Shown: positions 18,403 through 27,553 of the stretch, one piece after another
Layout of the letters: each line of letters begins with the position of its first letter
Numbering within the stretch: position 1 is the first letter of the stretch
Notes under the pieces: generated by a model
Databases searched by the model: none
What the model saw: only the letters and a program-made list of their open reading frames with translations
What the model was told of the DNA's origin: nothing
Made by a program: the position numbers and the translations under genes
From: Amycolatopsis tolypomycina
GTDB lineage: Bacteria > Actinomycetota > Actinomycetes > Mycobacteriales > Pseudonocardiaceae
Assembly: GCF_900105945.1 (NCBI RefSeq)
Contig: NZ_FNSO01000004.1
Coordinates: forward strand, 2,728,001 to 2,792,000
Direction: 5' to 3'
DNA: 64,000 nucleotides

Positions 18403-19727
18403 TGAAACGCATCGTCATCCTCGGCGGGGGAACCGGCGGCACGCTCGCGGCGAACCGCTTGTCCCGTGACTTCGGCGACGGCGCGCGGATCACCGTCGTC
18501 GACCGGGACGACCACCACGTCTACCAGCCGGGCCTGCTGTTCGTGCCGTTCGGGACGGCCGGCGGCGGCGACCTCGTCCGGTCGCGTCCCCGGCAGCTGG
18601 CCGACGGGACCGGCTACCACCGCAGCGAGGTCGAGTGCGTCGACATCGACGCCGATCGCGTGCACCTGGCCGATGGGACCGTGCTCCGCTACGACGCTCT
18701 CGTGATCGCCACCGGCGCCCGGCTCCGGCCGGAGAAGACCGCGGGGCTCACCGGGCCGGGCTGGCGTTCCCACGTCGATACGTTCTACGACCTCGACGGC
18801 GCGGTGGGCCTGGCTTCGGCGCTGGCGGCGTTCGACGGTGGCCGCCTGGTGGTGGACGTCATGGGGCTTCCGGTCAAGTGCCCGGTCGCGCCGCTCGAGT
18901 TCTGCCTCCTCGCCGACTGGTTCTTCACCGTACGCGGCGTCCGGGAGGGGGTCGAGCTGACCTACGTGACGCCGCTCGGAGCCGCGTTCGACGAGCCGGT
19001 GGCCGCCCGGACGCTCGCGGAGCTGCTGGCCGCGAAGAACATCGAGCTGGTGACCGGGTTCGCCACCGGCTTCGTCGACGGCACCGGCGGGCGGCTGGTG
19101 TCGGCCGACGGCCGGGAGGTCGGCTTCGACCAGGCGGTGGTCGTGCCGCTCCACGCTGGGGCGTCCTATGTGGACCGTTCACCCGGCCTGGGTGACGAGC
19201 GCGGGTTCGTCCGCGCCGACGAACACACCTTGCGAGCCGACGTGAAGGACAACATCTTCGTCATCGGGGACGCCGCGGCGCTCCCGGCCGCCAAGACCGC
19301 CTCGGTGACGCACTTCGAGGGCGAGGTGCTGGCTCGCAACGTCGGGCAGTTCCTGGACGGCAGGCCGCTCGACGCGAGTTTCGACGGCCACACCACCTGC
19401 TTCGTCGAAAGCGGTTTCGGCAAGGCCCTGCTCTTGGACTTCAACTACGAAACCGGGCCGCTCCCCGGTCACTTCCCGGCGGAGGCAGGGTTGCCGCTGC
19501 TCAAGGAGTCGCGGCTCAACCACCTCGGGAAGCTGGTGTCCTCGTGGTTCTACTGGCACCACCTGCTGCCCGGCCGTGACCTTCCCGGCATGTCGAGCGA
19601 TGCCGCTTGTGGGCAAGCAGTTCCCGGAACCGGCCGGACGCTGAGCACCGGTTTCTTCCCGCCTCGGCTCTCCGGACCACGCGCGTGGCGGCCGGTGGAG
19701 GCCGCGCAACGGGAGGAGTGGGAATGA
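18402..19727 (+). CDS. Sulfide:quinone reductase-like FAD protein
   Basis: 441-residue pyridine nucleotide-disulfide-fold flavoprotein that probably passes electrons from sulfide or a similar donor to quinone at the membrane. FAD motif VILGGGTGGTLAANRL is at the N-terminus, the second dinucleotide block ATGA near residue 103 (VIATGARLRP), and IGDAAALPAAKTA is the FAD-binding GD motif. Cys residues in VKCPVAPLEFC resemble the redox cysteines of SQR-family proteins. The hydrophobic C-terminal third (SSWFYWHHLLPG) suits membrane association. It is coupled to a CBS-BON gene and followed by the broken surface-protein gene. Confidence 0.8.
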   Translation: MKRIVILGGGTGGTLAANRLSRDFGDGARITVVDRDDHHVYQPGLLFVPFGTAGGGDLVRSRPRQLADGTGYHRSEVECVDIDADRVHLADGTVLRYDALVIATGARLRPEKTAGLTGPGWRSHVDTFYDLDGAVGLASALAAFDGGRLVVDVMGLPVKCPVAPLEFCLLADWFFTVRGVREGVELTYVTPLGAAFDEPVAARTLAELLAAKNIELVTGFATGFVDGTGGRLVSADGREVGFDQAVVVPLHAGASYVDRSPGLGDERGFVRADEHTLRADVKDNIFVIGDAAALPAAKTASVTHFEGEVLARNVGQFLDGRPLDASFDGHTTCFVESGFGKALLLDFNYETGPLPGHFPAEAGLPLLKESRLNHLGKLVSSWFYWHHLLPGRDLPGMSSDAACGQAVPGTGRTLSTGFFPPRLSGPRAWRPVEAAQREEWE

Positions 19728-20339
19728 AACGAATGTCCCGGGTCGCCGCGGCGGCCACGTTGGCGGTGGCGATGTCCCTCGGCGTCTCGGCCGGGCCGGT
19801 GTTCGCGGCGCAGACCGAGGCACCGCTTCCACCGCACCGGCGGCGGATTCCCCGCCACCGGCCACGCCGGAAACCCCGACGACGAAGCCGTCACCCACAT
19901 CGGTGAAGCCGTCGGAGACGGAGGTGAAGGACCCGCCACCGTCCGCGTCCAGCACGACGCCGGTGCCGACCACGTCGGCTTCCGCGCCGCCCGCTGCTGA
20001 CCGTGGCGTTCGAACGTTGACGCCCCACACTTGGGACGGCTTCACCGGCAGGTACCTCGTGCTCGCCCAACTGGGTCTTCGACTACCCCGTCGTGGAGGT
20101 GACCGGGGGCCGTGAACCGGAGATGGTGCTTCAGGGCGAGTACGACATCACCGGCTGGCTCACCGGAACAGGGAGGTTGTCCGCGCCGACTTACGTCAAG
20201 GGCGACACGGCGCGGATGACCGTCACGGTGTCCAACAAGGGCCGTGGCCCGTTGCCCGGCGTGACCGGGTCCTGCTGGGCAAGCGACGAGCGCGCGCCGA
20301 TCGGCCTGGGCGTGCTGGACCCCCGGCCGGGCCGGGGGG

Positions 20340-21653
20340 GTGTCCCTATGTGGTTGTCAAGCCGCGGCGGGAGCGGGTTGGCGGTAGTGGGTGCCGTTGC
20401 GGAGCATGGCGTAGAGGACGTCGCAGCGGCGGCGGGCCAGGCAGATCAGCGCAGCGTTGTGTTTCTTGCCCTCGGTGCGTTTGCGGTCGTAGTAGGCCCG
20501 GCTGGTCGGATCCGCCAGGGCCGCGAAAGCGGCGAGGAAGAACGCGCGTTTGAGCTGGCGGTTGCCGGTCCGGGCTGGATGTTCACCCTTGATCGATGTG
20601 CCGGAGCTGCGGGTGACCGGCGCGATCCCGGCGTAGGCGGCCAGATGCGCCGAGGATGCAAAGTTGGAGGCGTCACCGACCTCGAGGAGGATGCGGGCTG
20701 CGGTCCTGACTCCGATGCCGGGCATCGAGGTCAGGACCCCGGCAAGAGGGTGCGCATCAAGTATCCCCTCCACCTGCTCCGCCACCTGTTTCCGCTGCAG
20801 GAGAACCGCTTTCAAGCTGTCGGCCAACCGCGGCAAGACCGTGTCGGCCGCGGCGGTGCCCGGGACGGTGACGGTCTGCTCGGCCAGCGCGGCCATGATC
20901 GCCTCGACCAGCCGCTCACCCATCCGAGGCGCGTGGACCTTCGCGATCGCGGTCAGTTGGCGGCGGCCGGCCTTGGCGATCCCGGCCGGGCCGCCGCAAC
21001 GGGACAGGATCTCCAGCACCGCGGGGTGGCTGACCTTGGGGCCGATGGCGTGTTCGAGGGCGGGGTGGATGCCGGTGAGCAGGCCGCGGATGCGGTTGCT
21101 GATCCGGGTGGCCTCGCCGGCCAGGTCATCGTCGAACCCGACCAGCACCTCCAGCTCGGCCAGGGCTTCGTCACCGACGTCGACGGGCCGGAGGGTGTGG
21201 GGCAGGGAGCGGGCGGCGTCGGCGATGACGAACGCGTCCCGGGCGTCGGTCTTGGCCCGACCCGGGTAGAGATCGGCGATGCGGCGCATCGCCAGCCCGG
21301 GCAGATAAGCCACCTGGTGCCCGGCGGCGCGGGCGACCGCGACCGGCAACGCCCCGATCGTGGCCGGTTGGTCCACCACGACCAGCAGCGGCCCATGCTG
21401 AGCGAGCTTGTCGAACAGGGCCTTCAGTTTCGGTTCGGTGTTGGGCAGCGGCCCGTCATGCAGACGGTTGCCCTCGGGGTCCAGGCCGACCGCGTGATGG
21501 GTGTCCTTGCCGACGTCCAGGCCGAGAAACACGCTGAAGCTGCCGCTCATCCACTATGCCGTTTCGTTCGCCGCGACGTGGTCACCGATCAGGCATCGAT
21601 GGCCGGCACCCACGTTACGACGAGACCTACCAAGCTGGTGGCCGTGTCCCTAT
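20340..21653. mobile_element. IS110-family insertion sequence
   Basis: An intact IS110-type recombinase gene sits on the minus strand inside the broken surface-protein gene. The 10-base sequence GTGTCCCTAT occurs at 20340-20349 and again at 21644-21653, flanking the recombinase; this may mark the element ends or the target core. There are no terminal inverted repeats, as expected for the family. Boundaries are provisional, because sequence at 21654-21780 also matches neither the host gene nor a known feature. Confidence 0.75.
20357..21550 (-). CDS. IS110-family transposase (DEDD recombinase)
   Basis: 397 residues, apparently full length. The N-terminal RuvC-like DEDD domain shows LGLDVGKDTHH (first Asp), VVVDQPA, and the last acidic pair in AKTDARDAFVIAD. 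The C-terminal Tnp20-like domain contains SMPGIGVRTAARIL and the serine region VTRSSGTSIKGEHPARTGN, which carries the catalytic Ser. IS110 enzymes recombine DNA guided by a bridge RNA encoded in the non-coding end of the element. Here the non-coding stretch upstream of the gene is about 21551-21653 or longer. Nothing suggests inactivation. Confidence 0.93.
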   Translation of the reverse strand: MSGSFSVFLGLDVGKDTHHAVGLDPEGNRLHDGPLPNTEPKLKALFDKLAQHGPLLVVVDQPATIGALPVAVARAAGHQVAYLPGLAMRRIADLYPGRAKTDARDAFVIADAARSLPHTLRPVDVGDEALAELEVLVGFDDDLAGEATRISNRIRGLLTGIHPALEHAIGPKVSHPAVLEILSRCGGPAGIAKAGRRQLTAIAKVHAPRMGERLVEAIMAALAEQTVTVPGTAAADTVLPRLADSLKAVLLQRKQVAEQVEGILDAHPLAGVLTSMPGIGVRTAARILLEVGDASNFASSAHLAAYAGIAPVTRSSGTSIKGEHPARTGNRQLKRAFFLAAFAALADPTSRAYYDRKRTEGKKHNAALICLARRRCDVLYAMLRNGTHYRQPAPAAA

Positions 21654-22175
21654 CAGCGGTCCCTCGATGCCACCAGACCCGGTGACACCACCCCCCGGAT
21701 CATGGGTTCGACTGGGGGCGCAAGTCATGCCGGGCCTGGCGACCACAGCTCCTTGATCAGGAACCACGAAAAAGGTAACGGGGGCACACTCCCGGCCGGG
21801 TCCAGCACTGCGGGTGCTCGCCGGCGTACGACCCCGTGCCGGGAGTGAAGGTGTACCTGCGCAACCAGGTGACCGGAGCGATCGTCGCGCGCGGTGAGCG
21901 GCCAGGACGGGTACATCGCGTTCTTCGGCCTGCCCGCCGACCGCTCCGACGTCGGGATCGTGGGTCCCTGGCGGAGCTACTACGCGGAGCCGGTCTTCCT
22001 CGTCCGCGGCGACGACGACGGCAGCCTCGCCTACCGGAACCTGATCGTGGTCGTTCCCGGGGCGGATCAACCCGATCCGGACGCGGTCCCGCCGACGGCG
22101 AAGCCCCCGGGCCGGCGAGGCCGGTGTGCCGGTTCGGCCCGCACCTGCCCGGCAGGTTGCTGAGAGGCTGGGGAC

Positions 22176-22210
22176 GGGCGCCCGCCGGGCCGGGTCACCG
22201 GCGGGCACCC
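22176..22210. terminator. Hairpin downstream of GAPDH
   Basis: Arms GGGCGCCCGCCGG (22176-22188) and CCGGCGGGCACCC (22198-22210) pair at 12 of 13 positions around a 9-base loop. It lies just past the GAPDH stop on the minus strand. Confidence 0.6.
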
Positions 22211-22217
22211 GGGGCAC

Positions 22218-23231
22218 TCAGCCCAGCGACCGCCCGATCAGCTCGACGAGCTCGACCGTGCGGGTCGCGTAGCCCCATTCGTTGTCGTACCAGCCGAACA
22301 CCTTCGCCAGGTGCGCGTCGGCCTTGGTCAGCTGGGCGTCGAACACGCAGGAGGCCGGATCGCCGATGATGTCGCGGGACACGATGGGGGCCTCGGTGTA
22401 GCGCAGGATGCCCTTGAGGTCGCCGTCGGCGGCCTCGGCGAACGCGTGGTTGACCTGCTCGGCCGTCACCGGGCGCTCGAGCTCCACCGTCAGGTCGGTC
22501 AGCGAGCCGTCCTCGACCGGGACGCGGACCGCGACGCCGTCGAGCTTGCCGGCCAGCTCCGGGAGCACCAGGCCGATCGCCTTCGCCGCGCCGGTGCTGG
22601 TGGGCACCACGTTGACCGCCGCCGAGCGGGCGCGGCGCGGGTCCTTGTGCGGGCGGTCCAGCAGGGCCTGGTCGCCGGTGTAGCTGTGGATCGTGGTGAG
22701 CAGGCCGCGGCGGATGCCGAACGCGGAGTGCAGGACCTTCACCATCGGGGCGACGCAGTTGGTCGTGCACGAGGCGTTGGAGATGATGTGGTGGTTCGCG
22801 GGGTCGTAGTCGCCTTCGTTGACCCCGAGCACAATGGTCGCGTCGACGTCCTTGCCGGGCGCGGAGATCACGACCTTCTTCGCTCCGGCGGCGAGGTGCA
22901 CTCCGGCGGCTTCACGGGTGCGGAACTTGCCGGTCGATTCGACGACGACGTCCACGCCGTACTCGCCCCACGGCAGCTGCGCGGGGTCCGCGGTCGAGCT
23001 CACCTGGATCAGGTGGTCGCCGACGCGCAGCGCCTCGCCTTCGACAACCTCGACCGGCGTGCGTAGCCGTCCGTAGGTGGAGTCGTGCGTGAGCAGGTGC
23101 GCCAGCATGTCCGGGGACGTGATGTCGTTGACCGCGACCACGTCGATCGGGCTGTCCGGGGTTTCCAGCACGCACCGGAGGATGTCGCGGCCGATCCGGC
23201 CGAAGCCGTTGATCCCGAGGCTGACCGTCAT
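22218..23231 (-). CDS. gap: Glyceraldehyde-3-phosphate dehydrogenase
   Basis: 337-residue NAD-dependent GAPDH of glycolysis/gluconeogenesis. N-terminal GINGFGRIGRD binds the cofactor, VAVNDI supports NAD preference, the catalytic cysteine is Cys155 in SNASCTTNC, and the C-terminal WYDNEWGYATR is canonical. ATG 23231 follows GGGAG. It stands alone rather than with pgk/tpi, and is divergent from a USP-ABC-SPFH operon with a DosR-like box between. It is therefore probably a second, stress-associated isozyme rather than the housekeeping copy; that needs the rest of the genome to confirm. Confidence 0.94.
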   Translation of the reverse strand: MTVSLGINGFGRIGRDILRCVLETPDSPIDVVAVNDITSPDMLAHLLTHDSTYGRLRTPVEVVEGEALRVGDHLIQVSSTADPAQLPWGEYGVDVVVESTGKFRTREAAGVHLAAGAKKVVISAPGKDVDATIVLGVNEGDYDPANHHIISNASCTTNCVAPMVKVLHSAFGIRRGLLTTIHSYTGDQALLDRPHKDPRRARSAAVNVVPTSTGAAKAIGLVLPELAGKLDGVAVRVPVEDGSLTDLTVELERPVTAEQVNHAFAEAADGDLKGILRYTEAPIVSRDIIGDPASCVFDAQLTKADAHLAKVFGWYDNEWGYATRTVELVELIGRSLG

Positions 23232-23293
23232 GGGTCTCTCCCTGTCGTTGTTCGTTTCCCTTTGATGGTCTGCACCGCGCGTCTTCGCGCGTA

Positions 23294-23307
23294 GGGCCCT
23301 TGGTCCT
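23294..23307. promoter_or_regulatory. DosR-like box between gap and USP operon
   Basis: GGGCCCTTGGTCCT (reverse AGGACCAAGGGCCC) matches the consensus at 10 of 14 positions. It sits 62 bases upstream of gap and 82 bases upstream of the USP gene. A weaker match than others in the island, supported mainly by position. Confidence 0.4.
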
Positions 23308-23389
23308 CGCAGGTCGGGCAGAACGACCGCTTCGCCCGGCGCGCGCGAGGAGTTCGCTGAAGGTGCGGGAGACTGCGGAAGGAGCGGTG

Positions 23390-23887
23390 ATGACCGAAGC
23401 AACGGCGAGAGGCCGGATCGTGGTCGGTGTCGACGGTTCCGACGCCGGTACGGCCGCGCTCGTGTGGGCGGCCGGGCAGGCGGCGGCCGGCGGCGCCGAA
23501 CTGGACGTCGTGACGGTGTGGCTGCACGACGCGATGCTCGACGACGCGTCCGTGAACCGGACTCTCGAGGAAGCCCGCCGGGTGCACGTCCACGAGCTGG
23601 AGAAGCTCGTCACCGCGGTGACGAAGGACCTCACCGGCGTGACCGCCCGGTGCTCGGCGCCCGACGGCGATCCCGCCGGGGTGCTGACCGAGCGGGCGAA
23701 GGAAGCGACCATGCTGGTGGTCGGCAGTCACGGCAAGGGCAAGGTCCGTGCGGCCCTCGCCGGCTCGGTGAGCAGCGCCTGCCTGCGGCACGCGACCTGC
23801 CCGGTTGCCGTGATCCCGCCGCCGGCACGCACGCCGGACAGCCCCCTCGGCCGGCGGCTGGCCGAAGTCACCGGGGAAACGGCCTGA
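23390..23887 (+). CDS. Universal stress protein, single domain
   Basis: 165 residues. UspA fold with IVVGVDGSDAGTAALVWAA at the start, ATP signature GSHGKGKVRAALAGS (complete G-2x-G-9x-G-S) and CPVAVIPPPA as the last strand. A short Arg-rich tail follows. RBS GGAAGGAG at good distance. It heads an operon with an orphan ABC ATPase (GTG one base after its TGA) and an SPFH protein. Confidence 0.9.
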   Translation: MTEATARGRIVVGVDGSDAGTAALVWAAGQAAAGGAELDVVTVWLHDAMLDDASVNRTLEEARRVHVHELEKLVTAVTKDLTGVTARCSAPDGDPAGVLTERAKEATMLVVGSHGKGKVRAALAGSVSSACLRHATCPVAVIPPPARTPDSPLGRRLAEVTGETA

Positions 23888-23888
23888 C

Positions 23889-24677
23889 GTGACCACCACC
23901 GCCGACCGGCCGCTGCTGCGCGTCCGGGGCCTCACCAAGAAGTTCGGGCCGGTGCAGGCACTGGCCGGGGTCGACCTCGACGTCCCGGCCGGGCAGGTGA
24001 CCGCGCTGGTCGGTGACAACGGCGCGGGCAAGTCCGTGCTGATCAAGTGCATAGCCGGCATCCACGTCCCGGACGCCGGCGAGATCGACTGGGAAGGCCA
24101 ACCGGTGCGCATCCGCACGCCGCGGGACGCCGCCGGGCTCGGCATCGAGACCGTGTACCAGGACCTGGCCCTGTGCGACAACCTCGACATCGTGCAGAAC
24201 ATGTTCCTGGGCCGGGAAAAGGTCCGGCACGTGTCGCTCGACGAGGACCGCATGGAGCTGGCCGCGAAGGAGACGCTGCACAGTCTGGGCGTGACGACGG
24301 TGACGTCGGTCCGCCAGCCGGTCGGGTCGCTGTCGGGTGGCCAGCGCCAGGCGGTGGCGATCGCGAAAGCCGTGTTGTGGCACTCGAAACTGGTCATCAT
24401 GGACGAGCCGACCGCGGCGCTCGGCGTGGCACAGACGGAGGTCGTGCTGGAGCTGGTCGGCCGCCTGGCCGAGCGCGGGCTCGGCGTGGTCGTGGTGTCG
24501 CACAACATGAACGACGTCTTCGACGTGGCCGACCGGATCGCGGTGCTGTACCTCGGCCGGATGGCGGGCGTGTACGCCACCGACGAGCTGACCAAGGAAA
24601 CGGTCGTCGACCTGATGACCGCGGGCCGCTCCGACCGCTGGAGCGTCCCGGCCCGAACGAAGGGAGTCGCGTCATGA
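23889..24677 (+). CDS. Orphan sugar-type ABC transporter ATP-binding protein
   Basis: 262 residues, resembling the single-domain ATPase of ribose/xylose-type (CUT2) importers. Walker [13 protein letters not shown] near residue 42, Q-loop [11 protein letters not shown], signature [13 protein letters not shown], Walker [12 protein letters not shown], and switch His in VVSHNMNDV. The GTG start is one base after the USP stop. No permease or binding-protein gene is adjacent; the partners are a USP and a stomatin-like protein. Either the permease is encoded elsewhere or this ATPase has been recruited to a different role. Confidence 0.85.
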   Translation: MTTTADRPLLRVRGLTKKFGPVQALAGVDLDVPAGQVTALVGDNGAGKSVLIKCIAGIHVPDAGEIDWEGQPVRIRTPRDAAGLGIETVYQDLALCDNLDIVQNMFLGREKVRHVSLDEDRMELAAKETLHSLGVTTVTSVRQPVGSLSGGQRQAVAIAKAVLWHSKLVIMDEPTAALGVAQTEVVLELVGRLAERGLGVVVVSHNMNDVFDVADRIAVLYLGRMAGVYATDELTKETVVDLMTAGRSDRWSVPARTKGVAS

Positions 24678-25486
24678 CCGTGTGGTTGATCGTCGCCGGG
24701 GTCGTCATCGCCGGACTGGCGCTGTCGATCCGGGTCGTCAAGCAGTACGAGAGGGGGGTGCTGTTCCGGCTGGGCCGGGTGGTCGGGGTCCGCGAGCCCG
24801 GGCTGCGGTTCATCATCCCGGTGATCGACGTGTTGCGCCGGGTGTCCCTGCGGATCGTCACGATGCCGATCCAGTCGCAGGGCATCATCACGCGCGACAA
24901 CGTCAGCGTCGACGTCTCGGCGGTGGCGTACTTCCGGGTGGTGGACGCGACGAAGTCGGTGGTCGCAATCGAAAACGTCTACGCGGCGATCGACCAGATC
25001 GCCCAGACGACGCTGCGGAAGGTCGTCGGCCAGCACACCCTGGACGAGACGCTGGCCGAGACCGACAAGATCAACTCCGACATCCGGCAGATCCTCGACG
25101 TGACCACCACCGAGTGGGGCGTCGACGTGACCCTGGTGGAGCTGAAGGACATCCAGCTGCCGGAGTCGATGAAGCGGGCCATGGCCAAGCAGGCCGAAGC
25201 CGAGCGCGAGAAGCGAGCCAAGATCATCAACGCCGAGGGCGAAGCCCAGGCCGCGGCGGCGCTCGGCACGGCGTCGGACACGATGATGGCGCACCCGCTG
25301 GCGCTGCAGCTGCGGAACCTCCAGACGCTGATGGAGATCGGGGTCGACCACAACAGCACGGTGGTGTTCCCGGCGCCGCTGATGAGCACGATCGGCGAGC
25401 TGGGCACGTTCCTCGCCCGCGAAGCGGCCGCCGCTGCTCCGGCGGCGGTGTCCAACGGAGAAGCGGCGGTCCCGGCGCCTCGCTGA
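24674..25486 (+). CDS. SPFH/stomatin-like membrane protein
   Basis: 270 residues: one N-terminal helix (3-20), then an SPFH/Band 7 domain beginning [20 protein letters not shown] and containing [20 protein letters not shown], an Ala/Glu/Lys-rich coiled coil ([22 protein letters not shown]) and an Ala-rich tail. Such proteins oligomerise on the inner face of the membrane and organise microdomains or protect membrane proteases. It overlaps the ABC ATPase stop (ATGA), which implies coupled production. Confidence 0.9.
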   Translation: MTVWLIVAGVVIAGLALSIRVVKQYERGVLFRLGRVVGVREPGLRFIIPVIDVLRRVSLRIVTMPIQSQGIITRDNVSVDVSAVAYFRVVDATKSVVAIENVYAAIDQIAQTTLRKVVGQHTLDETLAETDKINSDIRQILDVTTTEWGVDVTLVELKDIQLPESMKRAMAKQAEAEREKRAKIINAEGEAQAAAALGTASDTMMAHPLALQLRNLQTLMEIGVDHNSTVVFPAPLMSTIGELGTFLAREAAAAAPAAVSNGEAAVPAPR

Positions 25487-25496
25487 AGTGTGGCCC

Positions 25497-26117
25497 TCAC
25501 CGCTTTCGGGCGGTGCGGGCCACCTGCACGGCCAGCAGCACGAGCCAGGCGAAGTAGGCGTAGGCGTTGATGCGCTCGAACCCGCCGGCCCACGGCGTGT
25601 CGTTCCGGTCGAGCCCGCGCATCGCGAACGCGGACGCGACGCCGAAACCGGCGACCACGACCGTGGTCGCGAGCGCGTACCAGCGGAACCAGCCCGGGAA
25701 GGCGACCGCCGAGAGGATCAGCATCGCCAGCACGAGCAGGCTGAACACGCCCGACAGCGCGATGTGCATGGTGTCGTTGAACCCCGGTGGCCGGCCACGC
25801 GAGCTCATCGCCCAGAACGTGTGCGTCGCGAGGCCCACGAGAACGAAGTCGGCGATCTGCAGAGTGCCGATCAACCGCACGATCCGGCGGCGGGCCGCGA
25901 GCACGACCCCGATCCCGAACACCAGCAACAGGACGTTGTGGACCAGGATCGCGCTCACCATCAGCGGCCGCACCGGCGACCCGAACGCGCTCAGCTCGCT
26001 GATCGCCTGGTCCCGGGCGCGGTAGCCGGCATACCGCCACGAGGACAGCACGTCGGCGGCGGCGTAGACCACCACCGCCGCGACGACGGCCGGGACCAGC
26101 AACCGCCTCGGGCTCAC
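25497..26117 (-). CDS. DUF998-type integral membrane protein
   Basis: 206 residues with six hydrophobic helices (around 6-25, 50-72, 80-100, 115-138, 143-162, 180-198). The loop after helix 1 (SSWRYAGYRARDQAISELSAFGSP) is characteristic of DUF998 proteins, whose function is unknown. GTG at 26117 overlaps the stop of the upstream flavoprotein gene (GTGA), so the two are coupled. Its stop is ten bases from that of the convergent SPFH gene. Confidence 0.75.
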   Translation of the reverse strand: MSPRRLLVPAVVAAVVVYAAADVLSSWRYAGYRARDQAISELSAFGSPVRPLMVSAILVHNVLLLVFGIGVVLAARRRIVRLIGTLQIADFVLVGLATHTFWAMSSRGRPPGFNDTMHIALSGVFSLLVLAMLILSAVAFPGWFRWYALATTVVVAGFGVASAFAMRGLDRNDTPWAGGFERINAYAYFAWLVLLAVQVARTARKR

Positions 26118-27373
26118 CGGGCCAGCCAGCGGGTCGCACCCCGCAGGCCGAACGCCATCGAGTCCCAGCCGGCACCCGCGTGCACCGGCAGGCCGGCGCG
26201 GAAGCGGCCCGGGACGTACGTGCCGAGCGCCTTCTTGCCCAGCCGCCAGGCCGCCGACGTGCCGACGCGGTAGGCATCGAGCTTCGCCGGGTCGACGACG
26301 ACCGGGCGGGCCGGGTCGCCGGTGACCGACAGGGGGACCTGCGCGAACGTCGCCTTGTCGAACATCTCCAGCACGCACATGCTCACCGGCTCGAACCCGG
26401 GCCCCGGCAGGTGCACGCCCGTGTCGGCGGCGATCTGGCCGGCCACCGCCTGGGCCTGCAGCAGGGCCAGGAACGCCTGCTTCACCGGGAAGTCGCCGGC
26501 GTCGCCGGGCGCGTAGACGCCCGGGTGCCCGAGCACCTCGCGCTTGCTCTCCTCGCAGACGAGGAAGCCACGGTCGTCGGCCGGGAGGCCCTCGAAGCGC
26601 TGGGCGGCGACGTACGGCGGGAACGCCACCAGCAGGTCGAACTCGTGCGAAGTACCGTCGGTGAACGCCACTTCGAGCTCGCTCACCTTGTCGGGCTCTA
26701 CGCCGGTGCGGCCCTCGATGCCGCGGGCGGCGAACTCCGCGGCCACCACGTCGTGCAGCTTCGGCCCGAACGCCTGCACGTAACTCTTCTCAGAGGTGGC
26801 GAAGGCGATCTGGACGTTGTCGCGAACCTCGCGACGGCGCAGCCAGGTGTCGAGCATCAGCGTGATCTCGTACAACGGGCCGGCGCACTTGTTGCCGGGC
26901 GGCACGAGGAACAGGACCTGCTGCAGGCGGCCGTGCCGGGCGTGCTGGGCCACCCACTGCAGTTCCTCGCCCAGTGCGTGCAGCTGTCCCGGGGTCCACA
27001 CGGTGCGCGCGTATTCGGCCAGGCCGGGCACCTCCTCGGGGCGCATCGCGGCGCCGGTCGCGATGACCAGGTGGTCGTAGGGGACCGGTTCGTGGGAGGT
27101 GTGCACGACGCCGCGCTCGGTGTCGACGCCTTCGGCACTGGCCACCCGGGCCTCGATCTCCCGGCGCCGCAACGGCTTCGCCAGCGGCACGTGCAACGGC
27201 GCCTCGGCCGCGCCGAAGGGCAGGTAGATGCTGTTGGGGCGGAACAGGAAATCGTCCCGGTCGGAGACGAGGGTCAGCCGGACGCGGTCCGGGTTCGCCA
27301 GCGCGCGCAGCGCGAACGCCGTCTCCAGCCCGGCGAACCCGCTGCCCAGAACGACTACGTGGGTGGGGGACAT
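26114..27373 (-). CDS. Second sulfide:quinone reductase-like flavoprotein
   Basis: 419 residues. FAD-binding VVVLGSGFAGLETAFAL at the N-terminus, YDHLVIATGAAMRPEEVPGL, and the C-terminal FAD block VYAPGDAGDFPVKQAF. A single conserved Cys is obvious in PPGNKCAGPLYEI, where SQR and flavocytochrome-c sulfide dehydrogenase carry a redox Cys. The last ~60 residues contain amphipathic, membrane-binding-type sequence. RBS GGAGAAG before ATG 27373. It is divergent from a WS/DGAT gene, with a DosR-like box between. A second SQR-like gene at 18402 is quite different in sequence. Confidence 0.8.
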   Translation of the reverse strand: MSPTHVVVLGSGFAGLETAFALRALANPDRVRLTLVSDRDDFLFRPNSIYLPFGAAEAPLHVPLAKPLRRREIEARVASAEGVDTERGVVHTSHEPVPYDHLVIATGAAMRPEEVPGLAEYARTVWTPGQLHALGEELQWVAQHARHGRLQQVLFLVPPGNKCAGPLYEITLMLDTWLRRREVRDNVQIAFATSEKSYVQAFGPKLHDVVAAEFAARGIEGRTGVEPDKVSELEVAFTDGTSHEFDLLVAFPPYVAAQRFEGLPADDRGFLVCEESKREVLGHPGVYAPGDAGDFPVKQAFLALLQAQAVAGQIAADTGVHLPGPGFEPVSMCVLEMFDKATFAQVPLSVTGDPARPVVVDPAKLDAYRVGTSAAWRLGKKALGTYVPGRFRAGLPVHAGAGWDSMAFGLRGATRWLAR

Positions 27374-27464
27374 GAGTCTTCTCCGATGCTCCGGTGGGTC
27401 GGCCGACACTTCACGATGGGCTCGGAAGGGGGAGCGGAGGCAGGGTCCTCGGCCGCACGGGCGA

Positions 27465-27478
27465 GGGACTTCCGGCCC
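27465..27478. promoter_or_regulatory. DosR-like box between SQR-like and WS/DGAT genes
   Basis: GGGACTTCCGGCCC matches the DosR consensus at 11 of 14 positions, with both GGGAC and CCC ends intact. It is 92 bases from the flavoprotein start and 76 from the WS/DGAT ATG. Confidence 0.5.
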
Positions 27479-27553
27479 TTTTCGCCGGATTCGGTGCCGC
27501 AGCACAGTGGAAGGGTGCCGAACACGCGGAGAACCGTCGGGCCGCACCGCCGG

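Larger units (their letters stand above)
19724..22163 (+). pseudogene. Second surface-protein gene, frameshifted, deleted and split by IS110
   Basis: Paralogue of the gene at 12745-14547. ATG 19724 overlaps the flavoprotein stop, and a signal peptide is clear (to VFAAQ). A 1-base loss near 19826 shifts the Thr/Pro stalk out of frame. Near 20070 the frame changes again and a large internal part is missing (SPNWVFDYPVVEVTG continues where the paralogue has ADWYLTAPIVQVTG). The reading breaks at about 20339, where an IS110-family element is inserted. Homology resumes after it (DPVPGVKVYLRNQVTG, then after another shift near 21893 DGYIAFFGLPADRSDVGIV). No LAxTG or membrane anchor is left. It is non-functional. 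Confidence 0.85.
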
